In this document: positions 1 to 7,994 of the stretch, one piece after another
Position numbering within the stretch: the first letter of the stretch is position 1
Layout of the letters: each line of letters begins with the position of its first letter
NCBI GenBank assembly: GCA_038257245.1
Contig: JBBSJL010000017.1
Span: 1 to 15,855 of the forward strand
Reading direction: 5' to 3'
From: JAGQNP01 sp038257245
Lineage (GTDB): Bacteria; Patescibacteriota; Saccharimonadia; Saccharimonadales; JACQNP01
DNA length: 15,855 nt
Notes under the pieces: model-generated
Database searches by the model: none
What the model was told of the DNA's origin: nothing
Seen by the model: the letters and a program-made list of their open reading frames with translations, nothing else
Translations under genes and position numbers: made by a program

Positions 1-427
<427 letters not shown>

Positions 428-587
428 AGTAGAATTTCATCTTAGCGTCAGTTAAAACTGACTTAAAAAAAACAATTCAATGCACCGATAAAGTTCGGTG
501 CGAACTGACGTTGATTTGCACTATCTAAGTTTTTAATGTCCGTTTCGGAGGTGTCCAGGGACACTTTAATAAAGACTCCAAAAGACT
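428..587 (-). other. Structured 16S rRNA operon leader
   Basis: About 160 nt separate the predicted transcription start from mature 16S. The leader holds a GTGTC/GACAC hairpin (551-564) and a 7-bp GCACCGA/TCGGTGC hairpin (482-501). CGTCAGTT (446-453) can pair either locally (447-452 with 457-462) or over a long range with AACTGACG (503-510), so the two folds exclude each other. A direct repeat AAAGACTC (plus strand 571-578 and 581-588) sits at the predicted transcript start; its reverse complement GAGTCTTTA partly resembles boxA. Such leaders normally take part in antitermination and pre-16S processing; that role is inferred here. Confidence 0.55.
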
Positions 588-593
588 CAGGTC

Positions 594-623
594 ATCTTAC
601 TCTGTTATGTATATACATGTCAA
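594..623 (-). promoter_or_regulatory. rRNA operon promoter
   Basis: On the minus strand there is a perfect -35 TTGACA (618-623), an 18-nt spacer and -10 TAAGAT (594-599). It is preceded by an A/T-rich tract (624-655) that resembles an UP element. The position, about 160 nt before 16S, fits an rRNA promoter. The same two hexamers and spacing recur at 12965-12994. Confidence 0.75.
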
Positions 624-690
624 GTATTTTACCTATAAATACTTTTTTACAACATTACTGGTCGATTGAATCTGTTAATTAATAATATCG

Positions 691-726
691 AGGTCGCCGT
701 CTGCAGCCCAGACGCCAACCGATAGA
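691..726. other. Stem-loop in the gyrA-16S intergenic region
   Basis: A 6-bp stem CGTCTG (698-703) / CAGACG (709-714) with a 5-nt loop may be enclosed by a weaker AGGTC/GACCT pairing. It lies about 75 nt after the gyrA stop and before the rRNA promoter. It lacks a U-tract on the minus strand, so it is not a convincing intrinsic terminator; processing or attenuation are alternatives. Confidence 0.25.
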
Positions 727-786
727 CCTGTTGCTGCTCCAACCACAGATGTAAAACGCCCATGATAACAAAAGTAAGCGTTACCT

Positions 787-3366
787 TTACTTCTTAGCCG
801 CTGGCCTAGCTGGCTTCTTGTCTTCGTCGGTATCTTCTTCGTCTTCTTCCTCATCGACAGCCTTGTCGACAAGCGCCAATGACACAACCTTGTCATCTCC
901 GTTGAGGCGCATGATACGCACACCCTGAGTAGCTCGCCCAATGCTTGGGATATCTTTCAATCCTAAACGAATTGTCTGTCCTTGTTTGGAAATGATGATC
1001 ACCTCCTGCATACCAGTACCGTCTAGGCTCTTAACGCCAATCAGATCGCCTGTCTTAGCGTTTACAACTGCAGAACGGATTCCAACGCCACCTCGCTTAT
1101 GAGCAGTAAACTGAGCCATCTTAGTGCGTTTTCCATAGCCGTGTTCACTAATAACAAATATGTTTGAATCTTCTTCGACAATATCCATACCAATCACCTG
1201 GTCACCTGTGCGCAAACGAATACCCCTAACACCTCTGGATACACGGCCCATTGGACGAGCATCGCTTTCGTGGAAGCGAATAGCCTGACCTTGGGATGTA
1301 GATATCACCACTTCGTTTTCACCTGTTGTCGTACGTGTCCATTTAAGTTCATCGCCGTCATCAAGATTAATTGCTATCAGACCTGTCTGGCGTACGTTCT
1401 GATATTGTTCGAACGGCGTCTTCTTAACCACACCTCGCACCGTACACATCAGAAGATTCTTGGCCTCGTTTTTCTTGCTGATATTTATAACTGAACTAAT
1501 TACCTCCTCGGGTTGTAGCTGAAGTAGGTTAACAATTGCTACACCTTTGGCGTTCAATCCAACCGCTGGCACTTCATAAGTCTTAAGACGGAACACACGG
1601 CCCTTGTTGGTAAAGAACAGTAGGAAATCATGCGTACTGGCATTTACAACGTGTTCGATTACGTCTTCTTCTCTAGTAGCCATGCCACGCTTGCCCTTGC
1701 CACCACGGTGTTGCTTGCGGTAATCCGCAATTTGGGAACGCTTAATATAATTAGCTGATGTAAGCGTAACAACAACTTGCTCGTCAGGAATCAGGTCTTC
1801 GTCGTTCATTTTGCCAAGTTCATGCGGAATAATTTTGGTTCGACGTTCTTCGCCATACTGTTTCTTCATTTCTAAGAATTCGTCTTTGATGATCTTTAGA
1901 ACCTTCTTTTCGTCAGCTAGAATTGCTTCTAATTCGGCAATAAGTTTACGTAGTTCGGCGAGTTCGTCTTCGATCTTCTGGCGTTCTAGACCAGTTAGCG
2001 CACGAAGTTGCATAGCTAAAATAGCTTTAGCCTGGATTTCGCTAAGTTTGAATTTCTTGATCAGATTTTCTTGTGCTTCTTCGCTACTCTTGCTAGCCCG
2101 AATGACCTTGATTACTTCGTCGATGTGATCCAGCGCGATCTTTAGTCCTTCTAGAATATGTGCACGGTCTTTGGCCTTGCTAAGTTCGTAATCTGTCCTC
2201 CGGCGAACAACAACCTGACGGTGCTTAATGTGTTCCTGAATAATGTCCTGAAGTCCCAAAACACGTGGCTGTATGCCATCAATTAGCGCCATCATGTTGA
2301 AGTTAAATGACGACTGTAGCTGTGTTAGTTTGAATAACTGGTTTAAAAGTTTCTTTGGAAAAGCGTCCCTCTTGAGGTCAATAACTATCTTTACGACACC
2401 TCTGGAACTTTCGTCCCTAAGATCTGATATGCCAGTTATTTTCTTTTCCTTGTATAGATCGGCAATTTTTTCGATTAGCGATGCCTTGTTGAGCCCAAAA
2501 GGTATTTCAGATATAACTATCTGCTGTTTACCCTTGGAATTTTCAGATATCTCGGCGATTCCTCGAACAACCACACCACCACGACCAGTATGATAAGCAG
2601 TTTTTAGTGATTCGTTACCATAAATAACACCGCCAGTTGGAAAATCTGGACCTTTTACATGCTCAAGCAAATCATCAACTGTAGCGTCAGGATTGTCGAT
2701 CTGGTGAACGGTTGCATCGAGAAGTTCATTCAGGTTGTGTGGCGGTATATTTGTCGCCATACCTACTGCGATACCCAGTTGACCATTTAGTAGCAGGTTA
2801 GGCAGCTTAGCGGGTAAAACGGATGGTTCTTGTTCTGAACCATCAAAGTTATCACGAAAGTCTACAGTATCTTTGCCGATATCCTGTAGGATTTCTTCGG
2901 CAATTTTAGCCATTTTGGCCTCTGTATACCTATAAGCAGCTGGTGGATCACCATCCATAGAACCAAAGTTACCCTGGCCTTTTACGAGCATGTGACGCAT
3001 AGACCACGGCTGTGCCAAGCGGACCATAGAGTCATAGATAGAAGTATCGCCATGAGGGTGGTATTTACCGATAACGTCACCAACAACACGGGCACTTTTT
3101 ACAAATCTGGAACCTGAGCGCCAACCGTTTTTGTCCATAGAATACAAAATTCTACGGTGAACCGGCTTAAGCCCATCACGCACATCTGGCAAGGCACGTT
3201 CTACGATAACGCTCATGGAATAACGTAAGTAGCTGTCTTCCATGACGTTTTCTACGCTACGTCGTTCAACAATCCTAGAATGAGTCTGTGGCATTTCTAG
3301 CACTTCGCCTTCTGTAACTTCGGCGTCGTTTTCAGGAATCATATCTTTTGATTTATCTTCGTCCAT
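787..3366 (-). CDS. gyrA: DNA gyrase subunit A
   Basis: GyrA (859 aa) is the DNA breakage-reunion subunit of the A2B2 gyrase, which introduces negative supercoils using ATP hydrolysed by GyrB. Visible landmarks: an acidic N-terminal extension (residues 1-35), then SYLRYSMSVIVERALPDVRDGL (about 45-66), the quinolone-determining segment KYHPHGDTSIYD (about 101-112, with Thr108 and Asp112 at the E. coli Ser83 and Asp87 positions), the catalytic Tyr147 in RYTE, a coiled-coil region, and the GyrA box QHRGGKGK (about 552-559) that marks true gyrase rather than topoisomerase IV. A beta-pinwheel C-terminal domain follows, then a Glu/Asp-rich and Lys-rich tail. The start ATG lies 1 nt beyond the gyrB stop, so the pair is almost certainly one transcript with coupled translation; no clear Shine-Dalgarno is seen. 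Transcription continues toward the 16S gene, which has its own promoter. Confidence 0.97.
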   Translation of the reverse strand: MDEDKSKDMIPENDAEVTEGEVLEMPQTHSRIVERRSVENVMEDSYLRYSMSVIVERALPDVRDGLKPVHRRILYSMDKNGWRSGSRFVKSARVVGDVIGKYHPHGDTSIYDSMVRLAQPWSMRHMLVKGQGNFGSMDGDPPAAYRYTEAKMAKIAEEILQDIGKDTVDFRDNFDGSEQEPSVLPAKLPNLLLNGQLGIAVGMATNIPPHNLNELLDATVHQIDNPDATVDDLLEHVKGPDFPTGGVIYGNESLKTAYHTGRGGVVVRGIAEISENSKGKQQIVISEIPFGLNKASLIEKIADLYKEKKITGISDLRDESSRGVVKIVIDLKRDAFPKKLLNQLFKLTQLQSSFNFNMMALIDGIQPRVLGLQDIIQEHIKHRQVVVRRRTDYELSKAKDRAHILEGLKIALDHIDEVIKVIRASKSSEEAQENLIKKFKLSEIQAKAILAMQLRALTGLERQKIEDELAELRKLIAELEAILADEKKVLKIIKDEFLEMKKQYGEERRTKIIPHELGKMNDEDLIPDEQVVVTLTSANYIKRSQIADYRKQHRGGKGKRGMATREEDVIEHVVNASTHDFLLFFTNKGRVFRLKTYEVPAVGLNAKGVAIVNLLQLQPEEVISSVINISKKNEAKNLLMCTVRGVVKKTPFEQYQNVRQTGLIAINLDDGDELKWTRTTTGENEVVISTSQGQAIRFHESDARPMGRVSRGVRGIRLRTGDQVIGMDIVEEDSNIFVISEHGYGKRTKMAQFTAHKRGGVGIRSAVVNAKTGDLIGVKSLDGTGMQEVIIISKQGQTIRLGLKDIPSIGRATQGVRIMRLNGDDKVVSLALVDKAVDEEEDEEDTDEDKKPARPAAKK

Positions 3367-3367
3367 T

Positions 3368-5338
3368 TTATATATCCAAATCTTTCACAAATTTTGCGTG
3401 TGTTGTTATGAAATTCTTGCGTGGTTCGACTTCTGAACCCATCAACTTGTTAAATATACTGTCGGCTTTTTCGGCGTCCTCAACTTTAATCTGTATTAGT
3501 ACCCTATTTGCTGGGTCCATAGTACTGTCGAAAAGCTGATCTGCATTCATTTCACCAAGACCCTTGTAGCGCTTTATTTCGGTAAAGCCTGCTTGGCGGA
3601 ATCGTTCTTCTGTCGGGCTAACTTTAGCGCCTTCGGACTTTCGTTTGGCTATACGCTCATCAATTACACCGTCTAGCTCTGATTCGTCATAAATAAGAAC
3701 ATTGTCAGTTTTGCCAGATTTTACTAATTCGAACAGGGGTGGCTTAGCAAGATACAAATGTCCGCCATCAATAACCGGCTTCATAAATCTAAAGAAGAAT
3801 GTCAAAAGTAACGTAGAAATGTGGCTTCCATCAACATCGGCGTCAGTCATGATAATAATCCTGTCGTAGCGCAGTCCGCTCACATCAAATGAGTCTTCTA
3901 TGCCAACACCCAATGCTTTTATTAGGCTAACTATTTCGTTGTTAGCTAGCATTTTGTCTAACCTAGCGCGTTCTACATTTAGTACCTTACCCCTTAGAGG
4001 TAAGATTGCCTGAGACTTGCTATCACGCCCAGATTTGGCAGAGCCACCAGCTGAGTCTCCCTCTACAAGGTATATTTCTGAATCCTTAGGATCTTTATTG
4101 GAGCAATCCGCAAGCTTACCTGGCATACTTGCACCATCTAACACGCCCTTTCGGATAATGTTTTCGCGGGCAGCGCGGGCAGCCTTACGAGCACGCGCCG
4201 CAAGCAAAGCCTTGCCAATAATCTTCCTGCCTATAGCTGGGTGTTCTTCTAGGTAATAACTAAAGTACTCATTTAAAACTTGCTCAACATACGCCCGAAC
4301 CTCTGGGTTACCCAATTTATTCTTAGTTTGGCCTTCAAATTGCGGGTCGGGAATCTTAACTAAAATTACAGCTGTTAGACCTTCTCGTGTATCCTCACCT
4401 GACAAATTTTCTTCTTTTTCCTTAAGCAGGCCGTTTTTGCGAGCATAGTCATTAACTACGCGAGTCAGGGCCGATCGAAAACCAGTTAAGTGAGTCCCGC
4501 CATCTGGGTTATAGACATTATTGGCAAATGGTTTCACTGTTTCGTTGTAGGTATCGGCGTATTGCATTGCTATTTCGACCTGAACGTCGTCGACTACTTT
4601 ATCGACATAGAACACGTCATCGTCAATGATGTCCTTACCAAGGTTTAGATGTTTAACGTAGGACTGAATACCGCCTTCGAAGTAAAAGCCATACTTCTGA
4701 CCAGTACGATTATCGGTTATATGGGTCCGAAGACCTTTAGTTAGGTAGGCTTGGTGTCGTAAATAATCTACAACCCAACCATACTCGAGCTCGACAGATT
4801 CCTTGAAGATAGTCGGATCAGGATAGAACGTAATAATCGTGCCCTGTTCATCCGTTTTATCACCTTTTTTAATTGGCGTTAGTGGCACTCCTGTTTCGTA
4901 TTCTTGAGTATAGATAAAGCCGTCTTTATGGATTTCGGCAATTAATCGCGATGACAATGCGTTAACAACACTGATACCGACACCATGTAGACCACTAGAG
5001 ACTTTATAACCACCACCACCGAATTTACCACCTGCATGCAAAACTGTAAGTACTGTTTCTAGGGCACTCTTTCCTGTTTTGGCCATTTTATCTACAGGAA
5101 TACCACGACCATTATCGCGGATCCTAATCCCTCCGTCTTCAAGCATTGTGACCCATAAGTCGGTTGCATGACCGGCTATTGCCTCATCAACAGAGTTGTC
5201 GGCGATTTCTTTTATTAGGTGGTGTAGTCCGTCTCGGCCGGTTCCACCAATGTACATACCTGGTCGCTTACGAACAGGATCCAGGCCCTCTAGTACCTGA
5301 ATTTGTGCAGAATCATATCCTTTGTTTGCTTTTGCCAC
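3368..5338 (-). CDS. gyrB: DNA gyrase subunit B
   Basis: GyrB (656 aa, the usual length for the short Gram-positive type) is the ATPase subunit of gyrase. The GHKL ATPase domain shows GLDPVRKRPGMYIGG near the N-terminus and EIADNSVDEA with Glu44 (catalytic base) and Asn48 (Mg/ATP ligand), followed by HGVGISVVNALS. The TOPRIM domain has Glu426 in VEGDSAGG and Asp499/501/503 in TDADVDG; IKRYKGLGEMN lies near the C-terminus. The start is GTG (5336-5338): an in-frame TAA lies two codons upstream, and the next Met is far inside the conserved region. A purine-rich GAGAGAGGG about 12 nt upstream may serve as a distant ribosome binding site. It is first in the gyrB-gyrA operon, with the promoter at 5387-5415, and divergent from the surface-protein gene. 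Confidence 0.97.
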   Translation of the reverse strand: MAKANKGYDSAQIQVLEGLDPVRKRPGMYIGGTGRDGLHHLIKEIADNSVDEAIAGHATDLWVTMLEDGGIRIRDNGRGIPVDKMAKTGKSALETVLTVLHAGGKFGGGGYKVSSGLHGVGISVVNALSSRLIAEIHKDGFIYTQEYETGVPLTPIKKGDKTDEQGTIITFYPDPTIFKESVELEYGWVVDYLRHQAYLTKGLRTHITDNRTGQKYGFYFEGGIQSYVKHLNLGKDIIDDDVFYVDKVVDDVQVEIAMQYADTYNETVKPFANNVYNPDGGTHLTGFRSALTRVVNDYARKNGLLKEKEENLSGEDTREGLTAVILVKIPDPQFEGQTKNKLGNPEVRAYVEQVLNEYFSYYLEEHPAIGRKIIGKALLAARARKAARAARENIIRKGVLDGASMPGKLADCSNKDPKDSEIYLVEGDSAGGSAKSGRDSKSQAILPLRGKVLNVERARLDKMLANNEIVSLIKALGVGIEDSFDVSGLRYDRIIIMTDADVDGSHISTLLLTFFFRFMKPVIDGGHLYLAKPPLFELVKSGKTDNVLIYDESELDGVIDERIAKRKSEGAKVSPTEERFRQAGFTEIKRYKGLGEMNADQLFDSTMDPANRVLIQIKVEDAEKADSIFNKLMGSEVEPRKNFITTHAKFVKDLDI

Positions 5339-5386
5339 TTCTTAAGTAACCCTCTCTCTTAACTTTGTTTAAAGTCGTTACGGTCC

Positions 5387-5415
5387 ATTATATATAACTT
5401 ATCCACCATACTCAA
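5387..5415 (-). promoter_or_regulatory. gyrB-gyrA promoter
   Basis: Minus strand: -35 TTGAGT (5410-5415), 17-nt spacer, perfect -10 TATAAT (5387-5392). This predicts a start near 5380 and a leader of about 42 nt. TTATCCACC at 5397-5405 (plus strand), inside the spacer, is one base off a DnaA box; with a single copy this may be chance. Confidence 0.7.
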
Positions 5416-5425
5416 CTAAAAGATC

Positions 5426-5457
5426 TTGTTTGAACACATGGTTGTATGGTTTAATAA
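5426..5457 (+). promoter_or_regulatory. Possible promoter of the surface-protein operon
   Basis: TTGTTT (5426-5431) with an 18-nt spacer to TTTAAT (5450-5455), or TTGAAC (5430-5435) with a 16-nt spacer to TAATAA (5452-5457), lies ahead of the gene at 5493. Neither fits well. It is divergent from the gyrB promoter, leaving only about 10 bp between the two -35 regions. Confidence 0.3.
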
Positions 5458-5492
5458 CATTAGCATTTTTAACAAAAATGGAAAAATAAAAA

Positions 5493-7421
5493 ATGTTCCG
5501 AAAACTAGTCAGTAATCTACCGTTTAATCCGAGCCTGATTAATCAGGTTTCTTTCTATGCCAAGCGTATGCATAAAGAAGAAGTAGTGCGAAGAACTGGT
5601 GTTGCTTTAGTTGCTCTAGCAATGTTTATTCAGATATTCGCTGTTATATCTCCTCCCGAGCCAACACTTGCCCGCGTTGGCAACGATATAATTCCCGGTG
5701 GTGCTGTTGGATCTACTGATCAGGCAAAACAAGGTAGTCTGGTAAACAACTGTAACGCTAACGATTATGATTTTGCAACGATTTTGGATTATTTTGGAAT
5801 TAAGTGTATTGATCTATTCTTTGGTCAGGTAAAAACAATCAATTCTGCTGACTATGGTGGGCAGTTATACTCGATGGGACGAGCTCCTTACGGTATTGCC
5901 GGTGAAACACCAGTTACCATCCCCGGCTCTGGCACATATTATATGAGACTCCTCAATGGCTGGGGTAATGCTAACTATAAATCCATAGTTGGTACACGAG
6001 CAGATGGCTCGCCATTTATGATAATCTTCGATTGCGGTAATCTGGTAATTGTCGGCAAACCACAGGCAGAAAAACCACAAAAATCAATTTCGTGTTCTAT
6101 TCTTGATATTAGTGTTGGCAATAACAAAAAAGTAGAAATTGGCACACAAATAGCTATTCTAGGTCATGCTAAGGGCACCAATATACCTTCAGGTGAATTA
6201 GTTGATATGTATTACGAATATATTAATGCTAAAACAGGGGCAGTATTAGATAGTCAGCAAGCTAGAGGCGTACCATTTTCAGGAGCTACGGCAAGTGACG
6301 GGACCAATAGATTATTCAAAGTCACCAAAGCTGGTCACTATCAATTTAGATTACTAGTTAAATACGATGGCTCATCCAAAGACGCAAGTGGTAATGGAGT
6401 TGGCGCTTGTATTAGAGATGTTTATGTAGAGACTCCTCCTCCTGAACCAGAAAAGAAAATTGTATGTACAAACTTGATATCTAGTTTTGGTAATGGTCAA
6501 AAGATTACAGCCGGAACAGATGTAAGCGTACGCGGACAGGCATCAGGTAGTGACATCCCTGAGTCAGAACTTGTTGACATGTACTACGACTACATTGATA
6601 AGTCAGGCAAGGTTGTTGATTCTCAAAAAGCCAAGGGCATACAATTCGATGGTGCAATAGCCGAAGATAAAGTATCTCGAAGCTTTACACTAGAAAAACC
6701 TGGCACATACACATTCAGACTTGCTGTTAAGTATGAAGGCTCATCCAAAGATGCCACCGGCAATCGAACTGGTGACTGTGCAAAAGAAGTTGTCGTTGAG
6801 GAGCCCTGCCTAGAAGACAAGGACGATCAAGATGATACTGAGTGTTTGATCCTAAGTAAAAAGGCCGAGAACGATACTCAAAAAGTTACAAACGCTAATG
6901 GCACTGTCGCCAACGCCGGGGACACAATCATATATACCCTGTCTACAAAAAACACTAGCAAAAATACAACTATTGAGGATTACGTCGTTCAGGAAAATAT
7001 GATTGATGTTATGCAATACGCAGAAATTATTAACCTTAGCGGTGGCAAACTCGACCAGTACGGCGTGGCTACTTGGCCTGGGGTGGACATAAAACCAGGT
7101 GAAACACTTAGTAAGAAAATCGTTATTAAAATTAAAAACCCTATACCTCAAACCCCTGTTTCGATTTCAGATCCTGGCTCATATGATATGAAGTTAACAA
7201 ATATCTACGGTAATACTGTGAATATCAAGTTACCACCTACTATAATCAAAACAACAGAAATTGTGACGACTAAGCAGCTACCCAATACTGGGCCAGGTGA
7301 AACACTAGCCATTGGTTTTGTAATACTGACTGGTGCTGGTTACTTCTTTATGAGAAGCCGTCTACTAGCCAAAGAAGCAAATATAATACGCAATGAATAC
7401 GCAACATCAGGAGGCATGTAA
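5493..7421 (+). CDS. LPxTG-anchored surface protein with tandem Ig-like repeats and a DUF11-type domain
   Basis: A 642-aa exported protein. The N-terminus has a charged 35-residue leader ending in KRMHKEEVVRRTG, a hydrophobic segment (about 36-52) and SPPEPTLA, a likely signal peptide or signal anchor of a style I associate with Saccharibacteria. After a less conserved region (about 60-190) come two similar repeats of about 115 aa (about 197-315 and 322-435). Both contain ELVDMYY(E/D)YI, LFKVTKAGHYQFRL or its equivalent, and VKY(D/E)GSSKDA(S/T)GN, and both have Cys residues near each end. A DUF11-like domain follows (about 450-590, with ANAGDTIIYTL and the NIYGNTVNIKLP ending), then LPNTG (596-600), a transmembrane helix (about 604-623) and a tail with Arg/Lys. 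This is a sortase-substrate layout, so the protein is probably displayed on the Gram-positive-like surface, perhaps for host contact; the ligand is unknown. Only a weak GGA ribosome binding site is present. It is coupled to the next gene. Confidence 0.85.
   Translation: MFRKLVSNLPFNPSLINQVSFYAKRMHKEEVVRRTGVALVALAMFIQIFAVISPPEPTLARVGNDIIPGGAVGSTDQAKQGSLVNNCNANDYDFATILDYFGIKCIDLFFGQVKTINSADYGGQLYSMGRAPYGIAGETPVTIPGSGTYYMRLLNGWGNANYKSIVGTRADGSPFMIIFDCGNLVIVGKPQAEKPQKSISCSILDISVGNNKKVEIGTQIAILGHAKGTNIPSGELVDMYYEYINAKTGAVLDSQQARGVPFSGATASDGTNRLFKVTKAGHYQFRLLVKYDGSSKDASGNGVGACIRDVYVETPPPEPEKKIVCTNLISSFGNGQKITAGTDVSVRGQASGSDIPESELVDMYYDYIDKSGKVVDSQKAKGIQFDGAIAEDKVSRSFTLEKPGTYTFRLAVKYEGSSKDATGNRTGDCAKEVVVEEPCLEDKDDQDDTECLILSKKAENDTQKVTNANGTVANAGDTIIYTLSTKNTSKNTTIEDYVVQENMIDVMQYAEIINLSGGKLDQYGVATWPGVDIKPGETLSKKIVIKIKNPIPQTPVSISDPGSYDMKLTNIYGNTVNIKLPPTIIKTTEIVTTKQLPNTGPGETLAIGFVILTGAGYFFMRSRLLAKEANIIRNEYATSGGM
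7409..7414 (+). promoter_or_regulatory. Strong Shine-Dalgarno for the gene at 7425
   Basis: A perfect AGGAGG lies inside the last codons of the surface-protein gene, 10 nt before ATG 7425. The two genes are 3 nt apart, which points to co-transcription and translational coupling. Confidence 0.85.
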
Positions 7422-7424
7422 ATT

Positions 7425-7994
7425 ATGAGTGAAAAAATTCATAGTAGCGGTGAACACGGCAGTGGAGAAAAGATAGATCTTGCAGCCGAGAGTCGTAAAA
7501 ACTTAGAAAAAATACATGAGAAGGCCGAGAAATCTCAAGAAGCGACCGAAGAACATGTTGAACACGCCAAATCCAAAGTTGAAACTCATGCAGTAAGCGG
7601 TAAAGAGTATACCGTTGGCGAAAAGGAATCAACCAGCCACGGCAACGGACATCACGTTAATCAAAAGGAATTGAAGGCAGAGTCATACAAAAAAACAATG
7701 AAAGATGTGCGCAAGAAGCTGTCTAAGCCCGATCAGGTACTAAGTAAGGTCATTCACAACAAAACCATAGAAACGACCAGCGAGATCGGCTCAAAAACGG
7801 TCGCACGTCCATCTGGCATCTTGGGTGGTGGTATATTTGCCCTGCTCGGTAGTGTAGCAATATTATGGATGGCTAATCACTATGGGTTTAGATACAACTT
7901 CTTTGTGTTTATTTTGCTGTTTGTGGGCGGATTCTTTGTAGGCACAATGGTCGAGCTACTACTTAGAGCTGTTCTAAAAAAAACCGCGAACTAA
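7425..7994 (+). CDS. Small membrane protein with a charged N-terminal region and two transmembrane helices
   Basis: A 189-aa protein of unknown function. Residues 1-105 are hydrophilic and rich in Glu, Lys and His, with helical or coiled-coil character (for example KNLEKIHEKAEKSQEATEEHVEHAKSK split over about 25-51). Two hydrophobic helices follow at about 131-150 (Gly-rich start) and 156-180, then a short basic tail. There is no cleavable signal, so the N-terminal part is probably cytoplasmic. It is translated from a strong Shine-Dalgarno directly after the LPxTG surface protein, so the two likely act together at the envelope, for example in export or anchoring support; that link is inference from context only. 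Its TAA stop abuts the stop codon of the convergent ATPase gene with no base between. Confidence 0.85.
   Translation: MSEKIHSSGEHGSGEKIDLAAESRKNLEKIHEKAEKSQEATEEHVEHAKSKVETHAVSGKEYTVGEKESTSHGNGHHVNQKELKAESYKKTMKDVRKKLSKPDQVLSKVIHNKTIETTSEIGSKTVARPSGILGGGIFALLGSVAILWMANHYGFRYNFFVFILLFVGGFFVGTMVELLLRAVLKKTAN

Noticed and set aside
570..578. boxA antitermination element in the rRNA leader
   Set aside because: GAGTCTTTA matches only the TCTTTA half of the usual TGCTCTTTA, and no boxB or boxC was recognised.
691..726. gyrA intrinsic terminator
   Set aside because: A hairpin exists, but no U-tract follows it on the minus strand; kept only as a low-confidence stem-loop.
675..941. 88-aa minus-strand frame overlapping the end of gyrA, with a Gly/Ala-rich C-terminus
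   Set aside because: Most of it is a shifted frame of the gyrA 3' end, with no ribosome binding site and no recognisable domain.
5397..5405. DnaA box in the gyrB promoter (TTATCCACC)
   Set aside because: One mismatch and a single copy; may be chance.
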